A DNA stretch of 64,000 nt. Origin: Nannochloropsis oceanica. Taxonomy: Eukaryota > Sar > Eustigmatophyceae > Eustigmatales > Monodopsidaceae. The stretch covers positions 1,383,001 to 1,447,000 of the forward strand of contig CP038117.1 of NCBI GenBank assembly GCA_004519485.1, in the 5' to 3' direction. The position numbers and the translations under genes were made by a program. The notes below the pieces were generated by a model. The model saw only the letters and a list, made by a program, of their open reading frames with translations. It made no database searches and had not been told where the DNA came from. How positions within the stretch are numbered: the first letter of the stretch is position 1; every line of letters starts with the position of its first letter. Positions 1 to 11,595 of this stretch are shown in pieces.

Positions 1-331
1 TACAGCAACATCAGTTTTATGGTGCATTTCAATCGATTCATTATTTATCTAACTTCATCGCAAGAAGTTAGGGCGATTAAACATGTCGGAACGAGAGAAA
101 GAAGTAGCAGTAGAAAAGGAAGTTCAAAAGCAGAAAAGGCAGTTGCCGGTTATACAAAATTTAAAATCTTGAAAAAATGAAAAAAGGAAAATCAACCACA
201 GTAAGGTAACGTCGTCGCTTAGCTCTCCTTCTGTCAAGCTGCCTTGCCGCCGTTGCTACTTTTGAGTTTTTACTCATTATCCTCACCCTCCCTCCTCCCT
301 ACCCTCCCTCCTCCCTACCCTCCCTCCGTCC
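1..331. other. Window edge and dapB downstream flank
   Basis: AT-rich sequence followed by a CCTCCCTA-type pyrimidine tract at about 285-330, just past the dapB stop on the minus strand. It probably holds the dapB 3' UTR. No gene is seen. Confidence 0.4.
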
Positions 332-2726
332 CTACATGGCTCCCGCCTTCAAGACGTCAATCATATTGTAGACCTTCTTCTCACTGCCCGCCTGCTTAGC
401 CAAAAATACCAACGCATCCACCGTCCCCTCGGCATAGACACGGCGGCCCACCACGTTGTGTCGGAATTGGAACTCCACGCTTCAGGGTTACGGAGGGCGG
501 GGGGGAGGGAGGGAGGGAGGGAGGGAGGGTCTGAGTGAGAGTGAAAGACGGAAGATGCCCGAATGACACTCAGAGAAGATCACCAAAGAGGAAAAGCATA
601 AAGAGCCTCAATCTCCCCCCTCCTGACTTGTACCTGCCGTCTGGTGAGAGGAGTTGGTAGGTGTGGAAGGCGTGTCCGCCCAAACCGGCCTCGGGCACAC
701 CGAAGCCGAGCTGAAGGAGAGGGGGAGAGAAAGGGAGGAAGGAGGGAGGAGAGGAGGAATAGAAGATAAAAGAATGAAAAGGGATGGGATGCCAAGGCGG
801 CTTTTCCAAGAGGTTGGACTCTCGTGGAGGTCGGGATGGAAGAACCTGCTTCAGGAGGGCTTCTCCTTAATGACGTCCTCGCACACACCTTTCCGGAACC
901 CCACCATCCTTACCTGCCCCTCCCGATCCCGGATCATGCGGATCACGTCCTCCACGTGGTAGGCCTTGCCCAGCAGCTTCCCAAAGGAGCTGATCAAGGC
1001 CTTGGCCGTGCCGCTGGTGTCCGCCTTGCTGCTCTGGTGGGACTCCACCACCTGGGGCCGAGGGGGAGGACGGGAGGGAGGGTGGGAGGGAAGCCGAGTG
1101 ACTTGAGAGGCAAGGACGATACAAATGTTCCTGGAAAGGGGGATAAGAAACACTCGAAGGAGGGGAAGAAGGGTGGACGGCAACGAGTCGTGGACGGAGG
1201 GAGGGCAGACAAGACGACGTACATTGAGGGTGTAGCCTTCGAAGGCCCCCGGAAACGTGGCCGCCATCGTCTCCAAGCCCGCCTAACGGGTGTGTATGTG
1301 ATTGTGTGAGCATCAGTTCTGGCCTCCCTCCAACATGCCACCTTTCCTTCGTTCCAACCTCCCTCCCTCCCTCCCTCCCTCCCTCCCTGCCCTCCTCTCC
1401 ACCTGCAAGGCCACGATCTGCTTCGCCATATTGGGGGCAATGACGGCGTAGATCCCGCCCGCAGCCACGTCGTCCATCAGCTTTTCCCGATCCCCGCCCG
1501 TCGTGCCCTGGTTTAAGGTTAGAGAAAGGGGGACAGGGGGAGGGTAGAGTGGGCAGGCAGGAAGCGCAGGAGGGAGGGAGGGAGGGAGGGAGGGAGGGAG
1601 GGAGGGAGGGAGGAGATGCCCGTGTACCATGACGAAGTCGAGCTTGTGGCGGGCGTAGAGCTTGCCATTTGGGTTCACAGCAGTGGGATGAGTGTAGTCC
1701 ACGGCAATCAGCCGCGTTTTGCTGTCACGGTAGCCGGCCAGCAGGCCTGGTGCGGTAAGGGAGGGAGGGAGGGAGGGAGGGAGGGAGGGAGGGAGGGAGG
1801 GAGGGAGGGAGGGAGGGAGGATTGGAGAGAGGGAGGGAGGACAGAGAGAGGAAGTCAGGAGCCAGATTCGAGTGATTTCACCCGGCGATACACCCACGCT
1901 GCCCTTTCCCTTCATACTTCCCCCACATCCTACCCCCTCGCCTCACCTTGCAACCGGGCGTCGCACTCCTCGTCGCCGTTCCCCGTGAGGGGCCCCTTCA
2001 CCAAGCGCACTGTCTGCTTCTGGCCGCCCTCCCCATCATCCACCTCCACGCTCTCCTCCTCTTTGGGATGGCGGTAGTGGAGGAGAAGAAAAGAAAAAAT
2101 ATAAGAAGCGATGAGGATAGCCTCCTGCATTTCTCCTTCGCTTCCTTCTCTCCTCTTCCCTCCCCGCACCTACCAATTTGCGGACCCGTCAAGCCCACCG
2201 AGCACACTGCCAGTCCTCTTCGCAGGCAGGCCGCAGCCACTTCCTTGCCCATAGCACCCGGCAAACCATTAACCATCACCGCGACCTAGAGGGCACATGG
2301 CCGAGGGAGGGGGGGAGATAGAGAGGACGGGAGATAGAGAGAGGCCGGGATGAGCACGGGAGGAGAACCACAGGCATGGAAATAAATCCATCTCAAGGTC
2401 ACCGATGCGACAAGTACATATCTTAGAATGATAAAGGCACACACATGTAGAAGAATGAAAGGAGTTGACCGTACCTTGGGAGCGGCAGCCATCATGCGGA
2501 GGCTCGAATGCCGAGGTTGCTGTTGGGGCTTGTATGCACCATGGAGGGTAACGAAGGAGGTGACCAGGGCCGGGAAGAGGACAACGAGCAAGAGCGCGAG
2601 TGCGCTTGCTCCTAGGGGATTATAAAGGCGGAAGGGATACTGGCAAATTTAATTGGCGCCAAGCGTGGGGACGGCACGGCAAATAAGGGAGATTGCCTTA
2701 CCTCGCGTGGAAGGAACGGCAGGCAT
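332..2726 (-). CDS. dapB: 4-hydroxy-tetrahydrodipicolinate reductase, plant type
   Basis: Reduces HTPA to tetrahydrodipicolinate with NAD(P)H in diaminopimelate/lysine synthesis, in the plastid of algae and plants. Ten exons, minus strand: 2702-2726, 2475-2611, 2174-2285, 1947-2060, 1628-1746, 1403-1507, 1223-1282, 914-1051, 634-710, 332-479, giving 344 aa with every junction GT-AG and in frame. The Rossmann motif NGLPGAMG lies near residues 59-66, GTTGGDR near 170 and the catalytic-region ESHQSSKADTSGTA near 227; the end EFQFRHNVVGRRVYAEGTV matches the plant family. The first 25-nt exon supplies the Met of a hydrophobic leader ending LVTSFVTL, consistent with a plastid bipartite signal. The start is chosen because it joins this leader in frame; an upstream Met in the same frame is possible. 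Divergent from the prenyltransferase gene. Confidence 0.9.
1570..1612. repeat. (GGGA)n microsatellite in a dapB intron
   Basis: About ten units in the intron between exons starting 1507 and ending 1628; a longer run (1758-1820) lies in the next intron upstream. Confidence 0.9.
1758..1820. repeat. (GGGA)n microsatellite in a dapB intron
   Basis: About fifteen units ending 11 bp from the acceptor of the exon that starts at 1746; on the coding strand it is a CCCT tract in the usual polypyrimidine position. Confidence 0.9.
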
Positions 2727-3156
2727 TGCAATAGCTGGGCGTGGGAAGAGTGGCTTGGACTGCCGAAAGAAGGAGATAAGGAAGCAGCGTGGTGCAGACA
2801 ACACGGCCCAAAAGACAGCCGAGCCTGTAGAGTGGTGTATTGTTGTTCGTGTGCTCTTGAAAAAGGCGCTTTGTTTAATTAAGAAGGACAAGAGTTGCAG
2901 CACGAGGGCGAATCCGATCGATAATCATCGTGGTGATGACGGCGTGGTCTAAAACATTGAAGCACTTGCTTTGCATACCACGGCACATACGAAAGGGTCC
3001 TCCCCCTGTCACAGTGTTTAACCTTACGCACACATCTTTATCCACGCGATTTCCCCAACACGCACAAAGGGAGCCGCGCAACACCGAGCACTCTCCACGC
3101 ACGACGACGGGCTCTGACTCGCCCTCCTCCTCCTCCTCCTCAACACCATCAAAGTC
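2727..3156. promoter_or_regulatory. Shared upstream region of dapB and the prenyltransferase gene
   Basis: A 430-bp gap between two divergent starts, presumably holding both promoters. I see no clear TATA box or other motif and no coding sequence. Confidence 0.35.
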
Positions 3157-4359
3157 ATGGCAGTGAGGTGGACGGCAAGGTCGCCAAGACCGGCAGCTGC
3201 AGCACCATGCCTCGTGCTGACCATCCTCCTAATCGTCGTGGGGGCTCCCACGATCCATGCCTTTATCATCCCCTCCCTTCCCCCTTCCGTCATCGCCCGG
3301 GCCTACCCCTTTCACCTCCCTCGCCGCACTACGAGTCTACCCTCCTCCTCCTCAGCATTTGCCCATTCCTCCTCGCCCCTCTATTCAAGCGCCTCGGCCG
3401 GTGCCATCCCTTTGGAAGGCGGCCTTAACCTGCCCCCGTCCAAGCAAGGCGGGGTTCGTGACAAGCTCGATGCCCTCTACCGCTTCACCCGACCTCACAC
3501 CATCCGCGGTACCATCCTTGCCTCCCTCATGGGCGTCCTCCGCTGTTATATCGAGCATCCCAAATCCTTTGCTAATCCGCTCCAGCCTTTGCCAAGGGCT
3601 TTGCTTGGCCTCCTGGCCTTGCTGTGCGGCAACATATTCATCGTGGGCATCAACCAAATTTACGACGTCGACATCGACAAGGTCAATAAGCCCTTTCTTC
3701 CCCTGGCCGCCCAGCGCATGTCGGGCAAATCTGCATGGGCCGTGGTGTTGGCTGCTTGTGCGGGCGGGTTGGCCATTACTAAGTCTGCTTTTAGCCCCCT
3801 CATCTTCAACATGTACGCTGCGGGCATCCTGGCGGGAACCCTCTACTCCGTGCCGCCCTTCTACTTTAAGCGCTTCCCGCTCGTGGCAGCAACTACTATC
3901 GCCTTTGTGCGTGGCTTTAGTTTGAACTTCGGGGTGTACTACGCGGTGCGGGAGGCGCTGGGCATCCCGTTCGCCTGGAACCCCATAGTGCTCTTCATCA
4001 CCCGCTTTATGACTGTCTTCGCCGCCGTTATCGCCGTCTCCAAAGACCTGCCCGACACGGAGGGCGACCGAAAGTATGATGTTCAAACGTTTGCCACACG
4101 GGTGGGCGTCGCAAACATTGCGCGAGGGGCGACGGCCGTCCTCTTTCTCAACTACGTGTCGGCCGTCGTGCAGGGAGTAGTCAACCCAAGCGGCGCCTTC
4201 AGGCAGTGGGTGATGGTGGGGGGACACACACTCTTGGCCGCGCTCTTGGCACGACGGTACTCAAGGCTAGACCCCAAGAAACTGAGCTCCATCAAGGCCT
4301 TCTACAAGAGCATCTGGGATTTGTTTTACCTGGAGTATGTACTTTACCCTTTCCTGTAG
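3157..4359 (+). CDS. Homogentisate prenyltransferase (UbiA family), plastid
   Basis: Single-exon gene for 400 aa. UbiA-type membrane prenyltransferases condense homogentisate with phytyl- or solanesyl-diphosphate in the plastid envelope, the committing step of tocopherol or plastoquinone synthesis. The two Asp-rich motifs are clear: NQIYDVDIDKVNKP near residues 165-178 and KDLPDTEGDRKYD near 296-308, with about eight hydrophobic spans. The N-terminus has a signal peptide ending at THAF-like IHAFIIPS, the A-F junction used for secondary plastids. These motifs fit both VTE2-1 (phytyl, tocopherol) and VTE2-2 (solanesyl, plastoquinone) proteins, so I leave the prenyl donor open. It is unusual here in lacking introns, whereas dapB and TRAP1 nearby have 10 and 16 exons. 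Confidence 0.9.
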   Translation: MAVRWTARSPRPAAAAPCLVLTILLIVVGAPTIHAFIIPSLPPSVIARAYPFHLPRRTTSLPSSSSAFAHSSSPLYSSASAGAIPLEGGLNLPPSKQGGVRDKLDALYRFTRPHTIRGTILASLMGVLRCYIEHPKSFANPLQPLPRALLGLLALLCGNIFIVGINQIYDVDIDKVNKPFLPLAAQRMSGKSAWAVVLAACAGGLAITKSAFSPLIFNMYAAGILAGTLYSVPPFYFKRFPLVAATTIAFVRGFSLNFGVYYAVREALGIPFAWNPIVLFITRFMTVFAAVIAVSKDLPDTEGDRKYDVQTFATRVGVANIARGATAVLFLNYVSAVVQGVVNPSGAFRQWVMVGGHTLLAALLARRYSRLDPKKLSSIKAFYKSIWDLFYLEYVLYPFL

Positions 4360-5559
4360 GCTTGCAGCGTAAACGGGAAAGATTTCAATGCAAATAATGC
4401 CAACCGTTTCTTTTTATATTTGGAGCCGTACGTTTTAAATCTTTGAGCACACGACAGCATGGTACTGGACCCAAAAGCCCACTGCAAACAAAAAAAAACG
4501 TGTGACGACTAGAAGCGTACGATTATGCCTGTTCCTGTCTCTTTCCTCTCCTCGATACCATCATTCTTTGTTTTTCACTCATGCTTAGCTCTATTAGGGC
4601 CACTCCTCCCCAAACGCCGTGCGGGAGTCCAGCTTGTCCCAGTCCAGCTCCACCCACAGAGAGCAGCCTACAGTAGCACCTTGGAATTTTCTTGATATCC
4701 TGTTTATCCAGGGCCGTCTCATCCCTCGCCATCAGTTTCATCTTACCCTGACCAGGCTCCCACAGGTATCGCATGCTCCAAGCAAGTCTAAATGAACTTT
4801 ATCCTGTGCCAAGAGGTGTTGGGTAGCGAGCATCCAACGAAAATGGAACTCCCGACAAATTTCTAGTCATGTTCGTTCTTGATGGTAAGATGATTTATGG
4901 CGATAATCAGCGTGGAGTGAGGGCAGGTGGTGGTGGTGGTGGCAGTAACAGTATCATCAGAGGTGTGTGAAGCCAAGGAACTTGCACGAAGTTTGGCGGA
5001 AAGGGGAACTGCGATAGCTAGCGTGCAGGGTTACGGTGTCTTTTTCGGGATAAGGAAACGGCAGGAGCGGGAAGGTTGTGAATTTTGAGTCGAGTGTATA
5101 TGTGATTACATTCATGTATAAGTTTATGTAGCACGCGGCTTGAAAATGCGGAAACAGAAGAGGGAAAATTGTAGTTGCTTCCTCCCCCGGGTTTTTCCAA
5201 TTCAATAAGGAGGGCAATGAGCTGTTCGCCCTGCGGTAGGGGGACTTTACGTAGTAGACCCTGTGGACAGGCGGTTTTGGGCTGCCAGAGAGTTCGATGT
5301 GCGATTTTTGACAATACCCTGGTATGCCACTCAAGCCGTATAGCACAAGTGCCTGCACGAAGAGCACGGCAACCTGCCGCGAATGTCGGATCTTCAAGTC
5401 AGAAGTAACGTGGCGCGTTCAACAACAAGAGAAGCAGAACAGAGCCAACAGAACATGTCATAAAGCCTCAACACCGACCGCTTCTTTTTTACTGTAACAC
5501 ACATCTAAATCTAATAAATTTTCCTCTTTCAAACGCAATAAAAATACAGAGTAATTTCG
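4360..5559. other. Intergenic, no convincing gene
   Basis: 1.2 kb, more AT-rich than the flanks. Short open frames exist on both strands (for example 4957-5397 minus) but show no recognisable domain, leader or codon bias. It likely contains the prenyltransferase 3' UTR and the promoter of the next gene. Confidence 0.4.
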
Positions 5560-6312
5560 ATGGAGAATGACGAATGCGAGACGCACCAGCCCTTCCAGTA
5601 CAGGTCTTCAGGTGGCTCCTTCCGTGGCGGCCGCAGCGAGGCGGATGGAGGCATGCTGGAGGACGATGAAGAATTGCAGCGCCTCGAGCGCCACTTAGAA
5701 GGGAGCATGGAGGGCGTAGAAGAAGCGGGCAAAAGTTTCTTAGTAAGGGCACGACAGGGGCTAGCCTCATTGAAGCGGTCCCTGAGCGGTAGTGGGCAGG
5801 AGGAAGCAGACGAGCGGACGGGCGGCAGCAAGATGGAGTTGCCCATCGGGTGCAAAGGTTATGGCGCAGATCCGTGCTCGGAGCTGGAGCAGGACATGCA
5901 AAGTGATATGCAGGAGGCGGCTAAGTTACTGATGGATGCGACGAGGCGCATCGAGGGCGATATTCATCATTTGCATGCGCCTGAGCTTTACCACCCCGAG
6001 GCGGTCACGAGCTACGAAGAGATGCGCCAATGGCCGGAAGGAAGCACACGGGCGTTGGACGCGCGCAAGATAAACAAGGACACAATCGAAGTGACGCAGG
6101 TTACTAAGGGGGGCGTGGGATCCTGTTCTGATGGGGAGGGCGAAATGAAACAAGGCCGGCAGCGCAACAATAACTCGACCGATGAGGATGCAGTGGCAGC
6201 GAAAGAGCGCATGGGAGTGAAGAGAGAGGAGATTGACAAGAGGACAGAGGAAGAAAAGAGAGAAGATGAAGAAGAAATGCTTGAAATGTTGCAGATGTTC
6301 ACGCCTGAGTAG
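5560..6312 (+). CDS. Hypothetical acidic, helical protein
   Basis: Single exon, 250 aa, start at the first in-frame ATG after an AT-rich leader. I do not recognise a family. The protein has no signal peptide or membrane span. It is rich in Glu, Asp and Lys/Arg; residues about 30-75 and 105-135 look helical, and the C-terminal 60 residues are a charged, coiled-coil-like stretch ending EEMLEMLQMFTPE. The central HHLHAPELYHPEAV is less repetitive and may be a conserved motif. Long open frame with GC-rich third positions supports a real gene. Flanked by the prenyltransferase (same strand) and convergent with TRAP1. Confidence 0.6.
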   Translation: MENDECETHQPFQYRSSGGSFRGGRSEADGGMLEDDEELQRLERHLEGSMEGVEEAGKSFLVRARQGLASLKRSLSGSGQEEADERTGGSKMELPIGCKGYGADPCSELEQDMQSDMQEAAKLLMDATRRIEGDIHHLHAPELYHPEAVTSYEEMRQWPEGSTRALDARKINKDTIEVTQVTKGGVGSCSDGEGEMKQGRQRNNNSTDEDAVAAKERMGVKREEIDKRTEEEKREDEEEMLEMLQMFTPE

Positions 6313-6725
6313 AGAGAGAAAGAGAAATATGGAGTGAAGCGATTGACGTGACAGAGTGGGAAGCAGAAGAGCAGGTGCTGTGTGTATGTGTGATTTGGGT
6401 GCGAGCTGCATGTGGGAGTGGAGGAGAGGCAGGACATTCTTGGCGCGGGTAGTAGGGTGGTGAAACAAAAGGTGAGTAGAACTGAGGGAGTGCAAGGCGC
6501 GCTATTGTGTATCGTGTTCATACATGCATGCCGGGGCTTGCAGGGATCGGGATACATGGCCAGCGAGTTCGGAGACATTTCACTTCACGTTGTCCACGAA
6601 AAGAAAAAGAGGCGACAGTATTGTTCAAAATCGGTTGTTTTTGGGTGCTCCCTCCTTGCACCTGATTCTTCCCTCCTTCCTGTCAGCGGTCTACCCTAAT
6701 CCTCCACGCTCCCGCTTTCCTCCTC
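6313..6725. other. Convergent 3' region
   Basis: 413 bp between the hypothetical gene (plus) and TRAP1 (minus). It should hold both 3' UTRs; no coding or RNA feature seen. Confidence 0.4.
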
Positions 6726-9700
6726 CTACTTGCCTGCCCTTACCAGTCGCTCGATGAGCTGGTTGAGCCGAGGGAGCATCACACGCGAGTCGTCCAGAAG
6801 GCCCGCAGCCACCATGGCATTGTCGAACACCTGCTCCGCCACAACCTGAGGAAAGAGGGAGGTACAGAGGGAGGGTTGAGCAGGTCGTGTGAAAATCTTC
6901 TGACGACGCATATTGTTCTGTCTATTAGTTTTGATTCGAAGCATGAGCGACCGTCTCTAGTGGGCCTCCTCTCCGCCCCGCTGCCCCCCCATCCGAACCT
7001 TTGCGAGCTCGGCGTCTTCGGTGCGCAGGGCGTGGAGACGGATGATGATGGGATGGCGCGGGTTGATCTCCAGGTGCTGCTTGGGCACGAACGAGGCCTG
7101 GCCCATGGACTGCTGTTCCACCATGCGCATCATCCGCCGCAGTGCCCCCGACTCGTGGTCCGTGACGATGGCCGGCGAGTCGTACAGCCGCGAGGTGGTC
7201 TTAGCGTCCTGCAGCTTCTCGGGCAGGGTCGACACCAGCCACTTGGCCAGGTCCTCCGCCTCCGCCTCCGTCAGGGGAGGCAGCGCACTACCGTCGCTGT
7301 CGCCGTCCTTTTTGTCTGGGAGGAAAAGGAGAGGACGTTGAGACGTTAATTGAGTGAGATGAGGAATGTGCCAACATTATGCAGCCAAAGGTCTTGATGC
7401 CTCAACTTTCCCCTCCCTTACTGGTATACTATCCCTTTTCACAATGCCCCCTTTTATAACTCTCGCCTCCTCCCTGCTTCTCACCTTCCTCCTCCTCCGT
7501 CTTCTTGTCTGGCCCCAGATCGAGCCCGGTGGCTTCGGCCGTCTTGAAGTCGCGGCCATGGTAGGTCTTGAGGTTGTTCATGACGAAATCGTCGATGGCG
7601 TTGTACACGAAGATCACCTGACCAACCACGTGTGGGAGCGAAGAGGGAAGGGGTAAATGCGGGTGTTGTGAGGAAGGCGGGAAGCAAGGGAGGGAGAAAG
7701 GGGCGGACAAAATGAACGATTGAGGTAAAGACGGCGAACAATGAGCAGGCATACCTCCTTGTTGCTGCGTTTGAATGCCTCGTAGTAGGGGGAGGCTTCG
7801 GCCAGCTCGCGGTTGGGCGCACACAGAAAGTAGATGGCATTCTATCACAGGCGAAGGAAAAAGCAGAACAGGATTCAATGAGGGTCCATGAGGTGCTTCC
7901 AATGAACACCCTCTCCCGACATTCCCCTCCCTCCTCCTTTTCCGGCGTCCCTGTTTTACCCTGCTTTGACCTCACTTTCTCCCCTCCCTTCTGCACCCTC
8001 CCCCTACCTGCTCCGGGTCGCAGCGGGAGATATACTCGTCGAAAGACGTGCTCTCACCGGCAGGCAGGCGCGAAGACTCGTAGTACAGAAGCTTAGCGAT
8101 GCGGGGCGCGTTCTCAAAGTCATGGCAGATGCCTGGGGGGGGCGCGGGGCAAGGGGGAGGGAAGGAGGGGGGAACGAAAGATCATTCCACGGGCTACGGA
8201 GAGATTGTACAGCGCAAACGGGGACAAGGAAATCAACCGCGACCGACTACTACCCCGAATAAATCATCCAAACAAAGATGAGCCAACCATTTCCCTCCCC
8301 CAGCCACCTCCGCTCCATCCTTTCCCCCAAAACCTCTTTGACCTGCCTCCTCCCTCCCTCTCTCCCTCCCTCCTTCGCCTCCTATTCTCACCTTCCTTGA
8401 GGAAGTACCCGAACTCCTTAAAGAATTTCTCCTTGTAGGTGGCAGGGTCCTTCCGGGCCTCGTCCTCCAGCGTCTTGAGCACCTTGCGCACCAACACGCG
8501 CTCGATGCGCTTCAGAAGGGCCGTGTCCTGGGGGGGAGGGAGGGAGAAAGAGTGAGAGGGGAAAGAGAAGGAAAGAGGAGAAGAGGTGCACATTCGTCTG
8601 CGTACCTGGGCCTTCTCTCGGGAGATGCTCAGGGGCAGGTCCTCCGAGTCCACCACGCCCTTTATGAAGCGCTGTCCCGTGTGGTGTGTAGGAGAATGAA
8701 TGCTGAAGTGAGGCGACAGCTGTCTATCACGCCACCCATTTTTTGCCCTCCGCTCATTCCTGAGTCCCCCTCCTATCTTCTTTTCTCGTGACTGTGCCTC
8801 CCCTCCCCTTCTCACCATCCAATCCGGCAGGATCCGCCCGCACTTGCTCTCGATTAGGACCTTGCGGCTGTAGAGGCTCACGCCGGGGTCGAGGCGGCCT
8901 GTGAGAAATTGAGTGCCAAGTGAGTGCGAGCCTTCCTTTCTCTTCCACCATCTCTTCTACCCCCACACACACCCTCGTTCCCCTCCTCTACTCACCCATG
9001 CCAAACTTCTCCCCGTGAAAAGAGGGGATGAAGAACAGGACCTTCAAGTCGAGGGGGGCGTCGGTCCGGAAGTGGAGACGGTAACAGGGGTCGTCATAAG
9101 CGTTGGCGATGAACCTGCTCGAGGATGGAAGGGGGAAGGGAATGAAAGCAGGGGATATGGATCAGATGTTGACGCAGCGACATGCTGTGTTGCTCAGCGG
9201 CAGCCTCGAGAGGGAGAGCGGAACGAGGAAAGTCGTCCTACCTGTAGAACTCCTTGTACTGGTCGTCGGTGATGTCTTTCTTGTCCTCCGTCCACAGGGC
9301 TCGCACCGTGTTGCACACCTCCCCGTTGACCTGTGGCGCAGGCAGACAAAGGCCGCAGGGGGAGTTGAGGGAGAGAAGGGAGAGGTATGAGTGAGCGTAG
9401 CTGAGACAGCTGCTGCAGTATCAAGCGTGAAGACCATACGACAAAGGAACAGACAGATGGACAGACTGGCAGGAAGAGCCAAGCCAGGGAGAAGCGATGT
9501 GGGACCTAACGGGCTGATGTACCTTAATGGGAAAGTTGACGAAGTTCGAGTACTTCTTGATTATCTCCTTCACCCGGGCCGGCTTGGCGAACTCCTTGCA
9601 CTTCTCCTTCAGATGGATCGTGATCTGAGACCTGCAACAATATAAATGAGAGGAGAGGGGGGGGGGGCGATGAAAACATTCGGCCCACCAAACTTCTCTT

Positions 9701-11125
9701 TCTCCCGCCCACCATCCTTCCTCATCTCCTCCTCACTTACCCCCTTCCGTCCTGACCGGCCTCAACAGGCCCAATTTCATAAGCCCCGGCGCCGGTGCTC
9801 TTCCAGGTGTGTCCAGGCTCCTCGGGGCTGTAAGATCGCGACGCGACCTCTACGCTATCGCCCACCATGAAGGCGCTGTAGAAGCCCACGCCGAATTGGC
9901 CTACGAGCAGGGGGGGAGGGGGAGCAGAGTGAAGCAGGCGGGGTATAGTGAGAAGATAATCCCGACACATATACCTCCATCAATTTTCCTTGGTTTCGAT
10001 CCATCCACCCTCTCTCCCTCCCTCCTGTCCTTGCTTCCGTCCTTCCTTCCTCCTCTCTCCCTTTCTCTCTCCTATCCTGCTCACCAATGATCCCCGCTGC
10101 GTCCGCTGTGCCCTCCCCGGCCTTCTCCTTCAGCTCCTTGACAAAGGCCTTGGACCCCGATCTCGCTATGGTGCCCAAATTCGACACCAACTCCGTTTTA
10201 GTCATGCCCAAGCCTGTTGGTGAAACGAGCAGAAGGGGCGGAAAGGGGAGAGTGGAACCACACGGGGGGGATGAGCCTACTCGACTGCACTCGGCGCCAC
10301 TCTCAGTGCGTCTACATGCAGTAACCTAAATTTCACGTTCCCTTCTTCTCCCCGCCTTCCAAGCCTGCTTGCTCACCCGTGTCCCGCAGTGTCAAGGTGC
10401 CCTTCTCCTCGTCCGTGGTGATGGTAATCTCCAGGGGCAACGACGGGTCGGCAATCGCGGCCTCGCCCGAGACTGGGGGAGTCAGGGTAGTGGAACAAGG
10501 AAAGGAGATGAGAATACATTGAGAATACAGATTGATCATGTATAACTCTAACAGAGAATGTATATAAGGATAGAGAGGCAGGGACAGCAAGCAGGAAAAG
10601 GAAATAGAGGAAATGGGGTACACACCCTGGATGTGCCGGAGCTTTTCAAGCGCGTCGGAGGCATTGGAGATGAGCTCTCGAAGGAATACCTAGAGCACAT
10701 GGGACGAAAGAAAGCGATGATTATGATGTTATAGAGGGAGAAAAGTGACACTGACCGCGGAGTAATAACAAGACACTTAAACGCACCTCTTTGTCGGTGT
10801 AGACGCTGTGAATGACTATGTCAAGGAGCTGGCGCGTCTCCGCTTGGAACTCGTGTGACTCCGCTGCCGGGGGTGTGGGGGTGGATGAGAATGTCCGACC
10901 ACACTGGAAGGGGGACTGGTGCTGACGCTGTTGCAACAGCACGGCGTGGGAAGAGGACATGGAGGAGGAGGTGGAGGAGGTAGCCAGTGGGGTAGGAGGG
11001 TGGAGCAGAGAGGAGTGCAAAAACATGTGCCGCTGCGGCTGATATTGCTGGGCCGAACGAATTGCCAGGCGCCGGCCGAACAAACAGCTGCTGCGCAACA
11101 TTGCTATTCGTAAACCTGTGTGCAT
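6726..11125 (-). CDS. TRAP1: Mitochondrial HSP90 chaperone, TRAP1 type
   Basis: ATP-dependent HSP90-family chaperone of the mitochondrial matrix. Sixteen exons: 10787-11125, 10626-10689, 10377-10472, 10085-10213, 9741-9900, 9523-9631, 9242-9330, 8996-9114, 8816-8898, 8606-8671, 8392-8527, 8008-8132, 7755-7841, 7485-7617, 6999-7315, 6726-6845; all GT-AG, 723 aa, near the family length of about 700. The Arg/Ser-rich leader [19 protein letters not shown] is a typical mitochondrial presequence. The Bergerat ATPase motifs are present: [16 protein letters not shown], then [14 protein letters not shown] and [12 protein letters not shown]. The middle domain has [10 protein letters not shown] and [15 protein letters not shown], and the C-terminal dimerisation region ends [28 protein letters not shown] before the ATPase domain points to TRAP1 rather than the ER or cytosolic forms. 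An alternative ATG lies at 11101. Divergent from RRP41. Confidence 0.93.
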
Positions 11126-11595
11126 ATACGTGGTAAATGACATTGAGTGTGCGGCTTTCGAGAAAGGCAAATGGGGAGGAGGATGAGGATGACAATGAGG
11201 CGTTGGTTGGAGGAATGTGAAGGGAGCACCGGACAGCCACCACCCCATTACACGTAGCAAAGAGGAGGATGCTTCTAGTTAATGGAGCCGGTGTCCTGTA
11301 GTGTGGGTAAATGGTGGAATTTGTGAAGTCCAAAATAAAAACATTTGTTCCATGGAGATGTTCGATTGTGCGTGAGCGGGCTCGAGGAGCTGTGGCTGGA
11401 GCAGCCCTCCTTCCTCTCCTTTCCTTGCTTGAATGTACTTCATGGTCAGCCATCCACATTGCACATCTATCATAATAAGCACAGGAAGAGTGTGAACGTG
11501 CTGTTGTCCTAATCCTCCTTCCCAAGCCCTCAAGAGAAACCAGTCGATCGGAGCCCTCGAACTCGAAGCCAAGCCTTGCCCATCAAACAAGCAAT
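11126..11595. promoter_or_regulatory. Shared upstream region of TRAP1 and RRP41
   Basis: 470 bp between divergent starts. Presumed to hold both promoters and 5' UTRs; no specific motif could be assigned. Confidence 0.35.

Noticed and set aside
4957-5397. 146-codon minus-strand open frame
   Set aside because: Lacks recognisable domain, leader or biased composition, and overlaps another open frame; likely chance.
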